32,796 bases of DNA from CAZWRV01 sp964636325 (GTDB lineage: Bacteria > Verrucomicrobiota > Lentisphaeria > Victivallales > GWF2-50-93): the NCBI GenBank assembly GCA_964636325.1, contig CAZWRV010000072.1, positions 1-32,796 of the forward strand, written 5' to 3'. This document shows, in pieces, positions 21,089-29,359 of the stretch (position 1 is the stretch's first letter; each line of letters begins with the position of its first letter). The translations under genes were made by a program, and so were the position numbers. The notes under the pieces are model-generated. The model saw only the letters and a list, made by a program, of their open reading frames with translations. It was not told the DNA's origin and did no database searches.

Positions 21089-23035
21089 CTATTTCAATGC
21101 TTCAGGCCTGCGGACCGGCTTGCCGTCGACCGCGAGCTTCATCTCCTTGAAGTCGGCCATGACTACGGTACCGTCCGCGAAAGTGGTCTGCTCGGCCTCT
21201 TCGCCAAGCCGCTTCCAGTCCGTCAGTTCCTCGGCGGCCAGACGGCCGAACCGCTTCACGCAGAGTTCGTTCTTGGCCCGGACCGCCTCGATCAGCTTGT
21301 CGTCCAGGACAGGCATGATGCCCGGCTCGGCGGACCATTCGACGCGCGGCGTGTCGCCGAAAAGCACGCATTCCATGGCGCCCTTCCAGTGCTCGCCATG
21401 GTTTTCGGTTACTACAAGGCCGTGCAGGGCGAGCTGCCAGACCGGGACGCGCTCCAGCTTAAGACGGCCTATAGGCCACTCCGGGCGGAACAGCGAGATG
21501 TGCCAGGCTCCGCCCTTCGAAACGATGCTGTCCGCCGGGACGGCGCAGTAGAGATAGCCGCATTCGGCGCCGCAGGCGCCGAATATTTTCTTCGCCGTCT
21601 CGATGTAGCGGATGTAGCCGCGCGCGCAGTCCGTGCGCGAGCCGCAGTGCTTCGGATGGTAGTTGACCATCAGGGGATTGCCCATCCCGTCGAGATAGTA
21701 CGCGCCCTCAATGCCTAAATCCTTCACCTGGAGCATCGCTCCGGAGAGGCGCTCCTCCGGCAGGGCAAGGCCCCAGTTGAGGCATTGGATGCCGCCCCCC
21801 CAGTAGCCGGTCGTCCGCGGCCCGCCCCAGAGGGAATGGACCACAAGATCAGGATCGAAGTCGGGGGACGGTGCTTGCACGGCCGCGCAGTTGTCGTGGA
21901 CGGTCATGTGGTAGCCGAGATCGCGCCCGCCCTTGATCAGCCTGCGGAAGGCGGCCTCCCCGCCGAGCCGCCGCTCGACCGGGAAGCGCGTCGGCCAGAG
22001 GCCGTCGTGCCCCCTGATGTTCCATCCGACGCTCTGGGTCAGGACGTTTTCAACGCCAGCCTTCTTGAGCCGCCTGAGTCCGGCGAGCGCCTGGTCGAAG
22101 GTCATGACTCGCTTGAAGAGCATCTGCCCTATTTCCTCCTTGCCGTCCCCCATCATAGCGCCGACCTGCTGGATACCGAAGAAGAGCTTCATTATGTATG
22201 ACTTGAGCAGGTAGGCCACCTGCGGCGACTCCTCGGCCCTCTGCTTGATGGTGGGCTTGCCCAGGTCCTCCATCACATGGCGGCGCAGGCGCTTTGCGAC
22301 CGTCACCTCGAGCGGCGCGGATTTTGCCAGAGGGGTGAACACAATCTCGCGCTCGCCGAAGTCCACGGGCGAAGGCCAGTGCTCGCGGAACACGGACGCG
22401 AAGCCGACGCCCGCGCCGCCGCGCCCGTCCGTATGCACGTCGCAGCGCGTTTCGGCAGCCCCCTGGACCGCCATGGCCATCACTCCGCCATCGGGCCCCT
22501 TCGCCGCGCAGACCGGAAGCATGGCGTTGAGCTCCCAGCGCTCCTGCTCGCCGTAGATCATGAAACGCTCTGAAATCTCCGGCTGGCCGGAAGGGCTGAA
22601 GACGCAGCCGCTCTGCAGGGGGATCAAGACGGCGCCGTCAGCACCGGCCCTCATCAGTCCGGGAAGCAGGACAACCGCGAAAATACGGAAAAGCTCCCCG
22701 CGCCCCTCGCGCATCTCGGCAGGCGGAATTACGACACGCAGTTCCCCGTCGCGAACCGACAGCCACAACCCGAGATATACCTCGCGCAGCTGATCGTAGA
22801 CCGTGATGTGCGCGCCGTCCGCCGTCCTCTCGGCCTCCATCACACGGCAGCCGGCGTGATATTCGACGCGCGGCATGCGGACATCGCAGATTTCCATGAC
22901 CAAGAGGCTGGATCTGCCGATTGTCCTCCCCGATGCAGTATCCTCGAGCCTGAGCTGAGCGGATGTATCTTCAAGAATCAGCTCGGCGCGCAAACGCTTG
23001 TCGCCAAAATTGCATTTGTTAATCTTCTGTGCCAT
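21089..23035 (-). CDS. Large predicted glycosidase-like protein (possibly DUF5696-type)
   Basis: 648 residues from the ATG at 23035 (GGAAGGGG about 8 bases upstream; an in-frame ATG at 23071 lacks a good site). Residues about 1-270 look like a beta-sandwich domain (AELILEDTSAQLRLEDTASG). A TIM-barrel-like region follows: AGVENVLTQSVGWNIRGHDG, RDLGYHMTVHDNCAAVQ, GIEGAYYLDGMGNPLMVNYH and CGYLYCAVPADSIV. The C-terminal part is beta-rich. The layout recalls DUF5696 and GH101-like proteins, with Asp in the HDN and YLDG strands as possible active-site residues, but the assignment is tentative. No signal peptide is visible, so it is probably cytoplasmic or exported by another route. It sits between the esterase and GH71 genes, 66-69 bp from each, consistent with one transcript. 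Confidence 0.82.
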   Translation of the reverse strand: MAQKINKCNFGDKRLRAELILEDTSAQLRLEDTASGRTIGRSSLLVMEICDVRMPRVEYHAGCRVMEAERTADGAHITVYDQLREVYLGLWLSVRDGELRVVIPPAEMREGRGELFRIFAVVLLPGLMRAGADGAVLIPLQSGCVFSPSGQPEISERFMIYGEQERWELNAMLPVCAAKGPDGGVMAMAVQGAAETRCDVHTDGRGGAGVGFASVFREHWPSPVDFGEREIVFTPLAKSAPLEVTVAKRLRRHVMEDLGKPTIKQRAEESPQVAYLLKSYIMKLFFGIQQVGAMMGDGKEEIGQMLFKRVMTFDQALAGLRRLKKAGVENVLTQSVGWNIRGHDGLWPTRFPVERRLGGEAAFRRLIKGGRDLGYHMTVHDNCAAVQAPSPDFDPDLVVHSLWGGPRTTGYWGGGIQCLNWGLALPEERLSGAMLQVKDLGIEGAYYLDGMGNPLMVNYHPKHCGSRTDCARGYIRYIETAKKIFGACGAECGYLYCAVPADSIVSKGGAWHISLFRPEWPIGRLKLERVPVWQLALHGLVVTENHGEHWKGAMECVLFGDTPRVEWSAEPGIMPVLDDKLIEAVRAKNELCVKRFGRLAAEELTDWKRLGEEAEQTTFADGTVVMADFKEMKLAVDGKPVRRPEALK

Positions 23036-23104
23036 AAAGTTCCCCTTCCTTATTGATTCGCATTTCAACATTATTCTGTCTCATAACACATACCTCGTAT
23101 AATG

Positions 23105-25609
23105 TCATGGATTGACTTTGACTGTCACAGGAATGTCCAGATAGTATAAATTGACCGGCGGTTCGCCGTTTCCGGCTTGCGAAAGAAAGCCGACGTTGCC
23201 GGCCTGTGTGACGACGCGGATGGCGGCCTGATATTCGCCGGTCTTGTCCGAGCCGAGGAATCGCACGGAGAATCTTTCAGCCTCAGGATTCTGTCCGCCG
23301 AGCAGCCCGGGCTGGCCGTCGTCGCCGACGAGCTTCAGCTTCCGCCTACTGTCGACGCAGTGGTCGCTGACGAATTCGAACTTGCCGGCGTCCTTGCCGA
23401 TGATTATTGCGCCCACGTGGTCGGCAGGCTCACTGAGCACCTGCAGGTGACGCCAGCCGTTGGGTGCGGCGCCCGCCAGGCCGTAGAGGATCGTTGCGAC
23501 CTGGCTTGGCGCGTCGCCGTCTCGAAGCTGCTGCGGCAGCGTTCGTGCCTGTCCGTTTGTGATGCTGCGTTGCTTTGATGCGGCCGTGGCGCCCGGACCG
23601 ACCTTGCCCAGGTCGATAGGTGAGTGGTCAAGCTTAAGAAGAGGGCGGAGGACAGTCAGCTCCGAGAAATTGTCAAGATATACGGGCCGCTTGCCGTCGT
23701 GATTGGCGAACAGAGCGCCTACGGTGTCGCCGGGCTGAATTTGTTCGCCGCTCAGCCGATGCGCGACGTGCCGTCTCGCGAAGGTCTCGCCAGCCGTCGA
23801 GATCAGGGGGATGCCCCAGGCTTGAGAACCACCTGCTGAGGGATCCTGGCACAAACGCATGTAGCCGGTGGCCACCCCATCGCCCGGCCCCGCCGCAATG
23901 TCCACCGCATAGCCAATAACGCATCCGGGACGAAGCGCCTGTTCGCGGAGCGGATCGGAGTTCCAGGCATAGCCCGCGCCGACAGCGATTTTCTCCTGCT
24001 TCACGCCGGCGTGCTTCCCGTTCAGCAGGACGGCCGCCTTGCCGTCCGACGCCTTCTCCTCCTCCCGTAGGGGCTCGCCTTGCGCACCCCATTCCGAAGC
24101 GGCCTGAGGTGTGGCGCCGGGTTGCTCGAAGCTCTGGTTGCGGAATTCAAAATGCGTCTCACCGACCATCGGCAGACGGCTGGGTTCACAGGATCGGAAG
24201 GGAGTAGCCGGCAGGCCTTCACGGTTGAACAGCGTACATTGCGGGTAGCCGGCCCAGGCGTAGTGCAACATGGAAGGAACGGGAACTTCGGGACAGGATA
24301 CAATCACGCGGTCGCCTTCGATGCGCGCCTGTGCCGGATGGAACCGGAGATCCGACCCCGCCAGATCGAATCCTAGGACGGCGCCGCCGGGCCCGCGCCC
24401 GACCAGTCCGCTTCCGACGTAGTCGAAACGCACTTCCACATCGCCTTTGCCGAACTTCACATCGCACGGCACGGGACCGCTGGCGACAAGCTTTTCACCG
24501 TAGGCGACTTCGCGGGCCTGGAGCAGCAGCCGGTCAGCGACCGGCTCCTTATTGGCCGGATGGATGTCCCATGCGTCCCCAACGTCGATTGTGATCGCCA
24601 TGCCGGTGCGCGGCACGGAACGCCAGGTCAGCAATTGCGCCTCACGTACCTCTATGAAGGCATGCCGCTCACCGCCCTTGTGAAGGCCGGCCAGCGTTTT
24701 GCTGTCCATGTCCATCCGCACATCCTTCCCGGCCCGGTGCTCTTGGAAACCGGGAAGCTGGACAAAAAGAAACGGCAGATCCGGCTGGGCGAAGGATTTG
24801 CGCCAGCTGCGGATCAGCGCCGGAAGAAGCGAGCGGTATTCGGCGCCCCGCCCGCCGTTATATTCGCCCTGGTAGTAGAGCACGCCACGGAGCGCGAACG
24901 GCCCGAGTGGCGCAATGATGCAGTTGAAACATTTCGACGGCCCCAGCGGACTCTTCAGCAGATGCTGCAGTTCCGGCGCGGCGGACAGCGTCGCGGCGTC
25001 AACCCATGATTCGGCAGGCACGATCTCCACCGCCGTGATCATGCCGACGGGAACCTTGCCGCCCATATGGCGGTAGAGCTTCTCCGCAAACATGCCGCTG
25101 ACTGCCGAATAGCCGCTCGTCGGCCTGCTCCACGCCACAGGCTTGGAGATATCCGCCAAGGGCTCGGTGGGCGGCGGATTCTGGGAGGGAACAATGGCCG
25201 CCCGCAAATTCGGGCATTCTTCAATACGCTTCAGCGCTTCGGCGCCGCCGGCCGCGCTGCCAAGCCCCATCATCATGTTCGATTGTCCTGCCGTAAACCA
25301 GACGTCCCCGACTAGCACATCCTTGATCTGAACAGTGTTGCTGCCTTTCACCGTGAGAACCTGAGCCGTCGCACAGGCCGGCATGGGATCAAGATCGACC
25401 CGCCATCTGCCGTCCTTGACGGCCGTGGACTTCGACTGCCCGTTGAACTCTACCGAGACCTTCTCGCCATCCTGCCCCCAGCCCCATACCGGCACCGGCA
25501 TATCGCGCTGGAGCACCATGCCGTCGGAAAAGATATTAGGGAGGCGGACATCTGCGAACGTTGCCGCGCAGGACACTATAAGCACAAGCATAAAAACCGT
25601 CCTGAACAT
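23105..25609 (-). CDS. Sialate O-acetylesterase-like SGNH hydrolase with C-terminal beta domains
   Basis: 834 residues from the ATG at 25609; the signal peptide is MFRTVFMLVLIVSCAATFA. A longer start at 25627 overlaps an upstream 17-codon ORF and is also possible. The sialate O-acetylesterase domain begins DVRLPNIFSDGMVLQRDMPV. The nucleophile Ser110 is in VWFTAGQSNM, the block GVLYYQGEYNGG is present, and the catalytic His/Asp motif is DVGDAWDIHPANK. This family removes acetyl groups from sialic acids or acetylated plant glycans. Beyond residue about 480 come extra beta domains (HFEFRNQSFEQPG, FSELTVLRPLLKLDHSPIDL) that may bind carbohydrate. First structural gene after the GntR-type regulator, with its own promoter-like sequence. 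Confidence 0.88.
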   Translation of the reverse strand: MFRTVFMLVLIVSCAATFADVRLPNIFSDGMVLQRDMPVPVWGWGQDGEKVSVEFNGQSKSTAVKDGRWRVDLDPMPACATAQVLTVKGSNTVQIKDVLVGDVWFTAGQSNMMMGLGSAAGGAEALKRIEECPNLRAAIVPSQNPPPTEPLADISKPVAWSRPTSGYSAVSGMFAEKLYRHMGGKVPVGMITAVEIVPAESWVDAATLSAAPELQHLLKSPLGPSKCFNCIIAPLGPFALRGVLYYQGEYNGGRGAEYRSLLPALIRSWRKSFAQPDLPFLFVQLPGFQEHRAGKDVRMDMDSKTLAGLHKGGERHAFIEVREAQLLTWRSVPRTGMAITIDVGDAWDIHPANKEPVADRLLLQAREVAYGEKLVASGPVPCDVKFGKGDVEVRFDYVGSGLVGRGPGGAVLGFDLAGSDLRFHPAQARIEGDRVIVSCPEVPVPSMLHYAWAGYPQCTLFNREGLPATPFRSCEPSRLPMVGETHFEFRNQSFEQPGATPQAASEWGAQGEPLREEEKASDGKAAVLLNGKHAGVKQEKIAVGAGYAWNSDPLREQALRPGCVIGYAVDIAAGPGDGVATGYMRLCQDPSAGGSQAWGIPLISTAGETFARRHVAHRLSGEQIQPGDTVGALFANHDGKRPVYLDNFSELTVLRPLLKLDHSPIDLGKVGPGATAASKQRSITNGQARTLPQQLRDGDAPSQVATILYGLAGAAPNGWRHLQVLSEPADHVGAIIIGKDAGKFEFVSDHCVDSRRKLKLVGDDGQPGLLGGQNPEAERFSVRFLGSDKTGEYQAAIRVVTQAGNVGFLSQAGNGEPPVNLYYLDIPVTVKVNP

Positions 25610-25623
25610 ATTGCCTGGATTCC

Positions 25624-25677
25624 TCATCTGCCGCAAAACATTTCTAAAGTGAATCGGCGGGTAAAAAGGCGTTTCAT
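25624..25677 (-). pseudogene. 17-codon ORF resembling a pseudopilin N-terminus
   Basis: Directly after AAAGGAGGAGG a short ORF reads MKRLFTRRFTLEMFCGR and stops. RRFTLE is close to the RRFTLIE that opens PVC pseudopilins. Its TGA overlaps the ATG at 25627 of the esterase frame as ATGA, a layout that allows coupled translation. It may be a truncated pseudopilin start or a leader peptide. Confidence 0.4.
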
Positions 25678-25678
25678 T

Positions 25679-25759
25679 GGCCTCCTCCTTTCGGGGTCTG
25701 CAATTTTTCCATCCCGCCTCAGGCAGAGCTATCCGGAAGCCGATATTATTCCTGCCCAT
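25679..25759 (-). pseudogene. Remnant of an FGE/SUMF1 domain C-terminus
   Basis: The frame leading into the esterase gene encodes GRNNIGFRIALPEAGWKN, which matches the last residues of the FGE-like domain at 18320-21022 (CYYGFRLAISEAGWKK). It is out of place before a signal peptide and is probably not part of the esterase. The remainder of such a gene is absent upstream, where AT-rich promoter DNA begins. Confidence 0.5.
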
Positions 25760-25799
25760 ACGCCCCCTTATTATTATATTATTGGTTTATCAATATTAT

Positions 25800-25828
25800 A
25801 CCATATTATCAAGAGCCGAGCCTGTCAA
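25800..25828 (-). promoter_or_regulatory. Predicted promoter of the glycan-degradation cluster
   Basis: On the minus strand, TTGACA (25823-25828) is followed after 17 bases by TATGGT (25800-25805), which runs into TATAAT (25795-25800). An imperfect dyad (ATTATTG...CAATATT, about 25778-25797) lies just downstream and could be an operator for the adjacent GntR-type regulator. Confidence 0.5.
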
Positions 25829-25878
25829 GGGCGCAATCGCGAATTCAGGGATAATATCAGAATTCCTGCGATGCCTCA

Positions 25879-26910
25879 TTATTTTTCGCCGCAGGTCCGC
25901 CCCGGGATGAGGACGGGCTTGATCTTTCCGCTGGCGCGGGGCCTGCCTTCGATCTTGGAGAAGACGTCCGCAAGCGTTTCCCGCGCGAAGTCCGCGGGAT
26001 CTACTTCAAGGCGCGTGAGCGGGATGTGCGAGAAAAGATCGATCCCCTTGTTCGAGTGGGTGATGAGGCCGATGTCCCGCGGAAACTTAAGGCCGGACTC
26101 GAGAACAGCATAAATGACTCCCCTGAACATGGTGTCATATTCCACAAGCAGGGCATCCGGCCGCTTCGCGCCTACGAGCAGCTTTTTTGCGGTCTTGTAG
26201 GCTTCGCGCTGGAAATTCTGACATTCGACTATTCTTGTCCTGACGCCTGCATACGATTCTCGGGATGCGAATTCCGACAGCGCCCGGCCTGTTTCATCCT
26301 CGTTCCTTCCGGGCGGAAGCGTGATTACCGCGATATCCTTGTAGCCGCGCCCGACAAGATATTCGAGCCCCTTGAGCGTGAGATCGTGGTAGTCCACAGG
26401 GATCGAGCCGCAGGAGGGAACCTGGGAGGACGCCATCCATCTTCTGACGACGTTGTTCGAGCAGAATTCGACCACCGCCCGGACGTCCCCGCTCTTGACT
26501 GAAGATTCAAGCTCGTGGAATGCCTTGTCGTACACGCTCTTTTCGGTGGTCGTGAAGTTCCTGTATGTCCAGCCCGCCTTGTCTATCGCCTTGCAAAGCT
26601 CGTGGAGGAAGAGGCTGAAGAAGCTCCTGTCCGGATTGGTGAATATCTCGATGCCGAAGACAAGCCCTATGCACTTGGAGCTGAAGCCTTTTCTTACGAA
26701 GGTGCCCCTGCCTCTTGTCCTCTCTATCAGGCCTCGGCGCATCAGCCTCTTGAGGCTTCTCTGGACGGTGTCGGGGTTGACCCCGATCTTTTTCGCAAGC
26801 TCCTGCGTGGAAGGAAGGCTGTCGCCTTCCTTGAGACGCCCCTCGAAAATCTCCTTCTGGAAGTGAAGGACTATCTGCTCGCAGAGCGTTTCACCTCTTT
26901 TTATCTGCAT
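25879..26910 (-). CDS. GntR-family regulator with LacI-like sugar-sensing domain
   Basis: 343 residues from the ATG at 26910, which has GAGGGGCGG upstream; an ATG at 26937 is possible. Residues about 1-73 form a GntR winged helix: EQIVLHFQKEIFEGRLKEGD, LPSTQELAKKIGVNPDTVQR and LMRRGLIERTRGRGTFVRKG. Residues about 80-340 form a periplasmic-binding-protein-type sensor related to LacI (CIGLVFGIEIF, GLEYLVGRGYKDIAVITLPP, DALLVEYDTMFRGVIYAVLE, SHIPLTRLEVDPADFA). Such proteins bind DNA until a sugar is sensed. Its position directly upstream of, and on the same strand as, the glycosidase cluster suggests it controls those genes. Confidence 0.92.
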   Translation of the reverse strand: MQIKRGETLCEQIVLHFQKEIFEGRLKEGDSLPSTQELAKKIGVNPDTVQRSLKRLMRRGLIERTRGRGTFVRKGFSSKCIGLVFGIEIFTNPDRSFFSLFLHELCKAIDKAGWTYRNFTTTEKSVYDKAFHELESSVKSGDVRAVVEFCSNNVVRRWMASSQVPSCGSIPVDYHDLTLKGLEYLVGRGYKDIAVITLPPGRNEDETGRALSEFASRESYAGVRTRIVECQNFQREAYKTAKKLLVGAKRPDALLVEYDTMFRGVIYAVLESGLKFPRDIGLITHSNKGIDLFSHIPLTRLEVDPADFARETLADVFSKIEGRPRASGKIKPVLIPGRTCGEK

Positions 26911-26985
26911 GGTCCGCCCCTCGTGAAAAAATCGCATCTCATCACTGCGCGATGAAGATGTTATGGTATTGAATCGTTTAACACT

Positions 26986-27013
26986 ATTATACCTCGCAAT
27001 TTTGATGTTTCAA
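26986..27013 (-). promoter_or_regulatory. Predicted promoter of the GntR-type regulator gene
   Basis: On the minus strand, TTGAAA (27008-27013), a 16-base spacer and a consensus TATAAT (26986-26991), about 75 bases before the ATG at 26910. A GTTA...TAAC imperfect dyad at 26960-26982 over the start site may be an autoregulatory operator (weak). Confidence 0.6.
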
Positions 27014-27045
27014 AGAGCCGACAGCTTGCTTGCAGATCAGCCGAA

Positions 27046-27777
27046 TCACTTGGGTCCGAAATGAAGAATGTACCTGCAGCCCCCCCCGGAAGAGCAGTCT
27101 GTTAAACTTTCCGTATTATTCCGAACGATGTAGCCAGAAAGTTTCATCAAGCCCTCGGAGCCGGAAAGTATCTCTTCCGGAGATGGGCGGGTTTCCGGGA
27201 AGCACATGGGTTTGCCTTTGTAGGAAAAGTCGACATCCAGCGACGATTCCTCGTAGGTGAGCGCGACATGCACGTCGCTGTCGGCCAGGGAGCATGTGTT
27301 GATGGTCTCAAGCACCTCAGTCATCGCAACTGAAGATTTTGAGATGACATTGGCCGGGACACCCCAGGCCAACCCCTGCGCCTGCATGAAGGCATACGCC
27401 TGAGATGCCGCCTCCTTGCCGGACTGCAGGCGGAGACGTGCCGTCATGGCCAGACTGAACTTAAACACCTTCTTGAGGAAAGCCGCGATAGACTTGGGCT
27501 CGATCAGCGTCCCCAGGTAGGTCCCCATGGCGAATCCTCCCGCATAGGCGACGTATCCGGTCCAGTGAGCGATGTGCTTCACGAGGTGCGTTATGACCAT
27601 GATCCACACCAAGACCTCGAAAAAGCCGATGATCGTCGGAAGTGTGCGCTTGCCTTTTGAAAGCAGGATGATGCGGACCGTGTGTGCGCTTACATCAATG
27701 ATACGCGCAAAAAATATTACGACCGCAAAGGCCAGGTATTCCCATTTGAACGGCTCCGAAAACACCGCGGGCAACAT
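27046..27777 (-). CDS. UPF0316-type membrane protein with C-terminal GHKL-ATPase-like domain
   Basis: 243 residues. Residues about 12-100 hold three membrane helices with family wording FARIIDVSAHTVRIILLSKG, FFEVLVWIMVITHLVKHIAH and GGFAMGTYLGTLIEPK, typical of the UPF0316 (DUF5698) family. Usual members end in a DUF2179 domain. Here residues about 120-240 instead read like a degenerate histidine-kinase-type ATPase: SSVAMTEVLETINTCS in the N-box position, LDVDFSYKGKPMCFPETRPS, EEILSGSEGLMKLSGYIVRN and a final YILHF strand. The DxGxG motif is not clear, so ATP binding is doubtful. The C-terminus is also Cys/Gly rich (DCSSGGGC). AAGGAG precedes the ATG, 36 bp after the ATP-grasp gene. Function unknown. 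Confidence 0.82.
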   Translation of the reverse strand: MLPAVFSEPFKWEYLAFAVVIFFARIIDVSAHTVRIILLSKGKRTLPTIIGFFEVLVWIMVITHLVKHIAHWTGYVAYAGGFAMGTYLGTLIEPKSIAAFLKKVFKFSLAMTARLRLQSGKEAASQAYAFMQAQGLAWGVPANVISKSSVAMTEVLETINTCSLADSDVHVALTYEESSLDVDFSYKGKPMCFPETRPSPEEILSGSEGLMKLSGYIVRNNTESLTDCSSGGGCRYILHFGPK

Positions 27778-27813
27778 AGAATCTCCTTCAGGCTGGGAAT
27801 TGGCATTTTTACG

Positions 27814-28833
27814 CTAAATGCGCATACAACTTCGGAGGGCCGCCCCGGCCGCATACCTTTTCTGGGCAGTTTCAACGATTTCACGGACAAGTGAAGGCAT
27901 GCTATGCCCGGCCGTAAAGGCCGCATTGACAAAGGATGAACCGCAGCTCAGCGACGTCATCGAGTTGATCTCCAGAACATACGGATTGCCGGACGGATCA
28001 ATCCGGATATCAACCCTTGCAAAGTCCTTGCAATGCACCGCAGCATAAGTCCCCAGGGCCATTTCCCACAAGCGGCCAGCAAGCGGCTCGGGTAAGCTGG
28101 CAGGGCACCTTTTGGCAAGCTCATCCGGCCGCATGTGGCCCTTGTCCTCGCGTGTGTACAGGTGAAGCGCACGGTCCCCATAAATAATTTCCACCAAGGG
28201 CAGACATCGGGCTGGATCATTGCCCAATATGCCGACACAAACTTCCCGTCCCTCAATGTATTCCTCGACGAGCGCATCCTGAAGGTAGTTTCTCACGACG
28301 TGACTTATCGCTTCCGCCAGCTCCGCGCGGTCGCGTGCCAGTTGGAGTCCGAAACTTGTTGATTCGTGCCGCGGCTTAACTATCAATGGAAAGCGCAGAC
28401 GGCTGGGATCGCGTGAAGGATCCGACGTGACCATCCATGCCGGGGTAGGCCATCCCGCCGACTCAATGAGAATCTTGGTAATTGCCTTGTCCAGAGCCAA
28501 TGCATGACCCAGCGGCCCGGAGCCTGTGTAAGGGATGCCGGCCATTTCCAGCATGGCCGGCACATGGGTGTAGCGGCTGTCGCCTTGGATGCCGTAAGCC
28601 ATGTTGAAGACCATGCACCCCCTGTACGCGGAATCAATGTCCTGGCCGAAGAAATCCTGGAGGTGGGCCACCAGCCTCACATCACCTTGAACCACTCTCA
28701 CATCGAACCCGCCATCCAGCAGGGCATCAGCCACGGCCCGTACCGCAGACTCCTGATATGCCTCGGGACAAGGACGCCCCAATCGGACCGGTACGTAGTC
28801 CGGATGACTGTTCCATACGACAGCGATTTTCAT
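27814..28833 (-). CDS. D-Ala-D-Ala ligase-like ATP-grasp protein
   Basis: 339 residues from the ATG at 28833; a TTG at 28857 is less likely. The N-terminal domain begins MKIAVVWNSH and contains GIPYTGSGPLGHALALDK. The ATP-grasp core has ITKILIESAGWPTPAWMV, FPLIVKPRHESTSFGL, ALVEEYIEGREVCVGIL, and the metal-binding block ARVDIRIDPSGNPYVLEINS. In Ddl enzymes the last block is followed by a PGxT/S motif; MTSLSCGSSFVNAAFTAGH here is related but altered, so the amino-acid substrate may not be D-alanine. The likely chemistry is ATP-dependent joining of a carboxylate to an amine. First gene of a two-gene unit with the UPF0316-type gene. Confidence 0.85.
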   Translation of the reverse strand: MKIAVVWNSHPDYVPVRLGRPCPEAYQESAVRAVADALLDGGFDVRVVQGDVRLVAHLQDFFGQDIDSAYRGCMVFNMAYGIQGDSRYTHVPAMLEMAGIPYTGSGPLGHALALDKAITKILIESAGWPTPAWMVTSDPSRDPSRLRFPLIVKPRHESTSFGLQLARDRAELAEAISHVVRNYLQDALVEEYIEGREVCVGILGNDPARCLPLVEIIYGDRALHLYTREDKGHMRPDELAKRCPASLPEPLAGRLWEMALGTYAAVHCKDFARVDIRIDPSGNPYVLEINSMTSLSCGSSFVNAAFTAGHSMPSLVREIVETAQKRYAAGAALRSCMRI

Positions 28834-28919
28834 ACAGTGCGGCTTCTCGAAATTCAAATTTCAGGACATTCGATCATGAGATAAGAATACCCGTAAGTTA
28901 AGCCGATATTCCTTCATTT

Positions 28920-29348
28920 TCAATCCCGGAGCATTTTATTGGCCGACAATGCTTTGCCGTGGTTCGTGAGCATGAACAATGCCGCCCACGAGTTGATGAC
29001 GCCGAGCGCGAGGGAGAAGCTTGTCTGCCGTGGTTCCGGCGAATGCTTCACCGCGATCTGGAACATGAGCGTCCTGACGAGGTTGTATGCGGTCATGTGC
29101 ATCAGCAGCTCCTTCCTGACCATCGCCGGAGTCTGGCATTTGAGGCAGTCCATCCTCATCGTCGTCTTGATGTGCCTCAGGTTGATTTCGCAGTCCCATC
29201 TTCTTGCGTAGAGTTCGGCGAAGGCGTCGGCGGGGAACGCAACGGGGTCGGTGAGCGTGGTCAGGACGGTGACCGTCCGCGATCTGAACCCTTTAATGAC
29301 GACGTTGAACGTTATCATCCTCAGGACTCGGCGTTCAGAATCTGCCAC
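28920..29348 (-). pseudogene. IS4-family transposase, C-terminal fragment
   Basis: 142 residues carrying the end of an IS4-type DDE transposase. ELYARRWDCEINLRHIKTTM contains the Y-(2)R-(3)E-(6)K signature that includes the catalytic Glu, followed by a normal helical C-terminus (ELLMHMTAYNLVRTLMFQIA). Full-length proteins exceed 350 residues; the N-terminal part with the first two catalytic Asp is gone, so it is inactive. No terminal inverted repeats could be identified. The break point abuts the ribosome site of the oppositely oriented gene at 29360. Confidence 0.85.
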
Positions 29349-29359
29349 ATGGAAGGATC

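Noticed and set aside
21796..21802. Run of seven C inside the large predicted glycosidase gene as a phase-variation site
   Set aside because: The frame is intact and such short runs are expected at this GC content.
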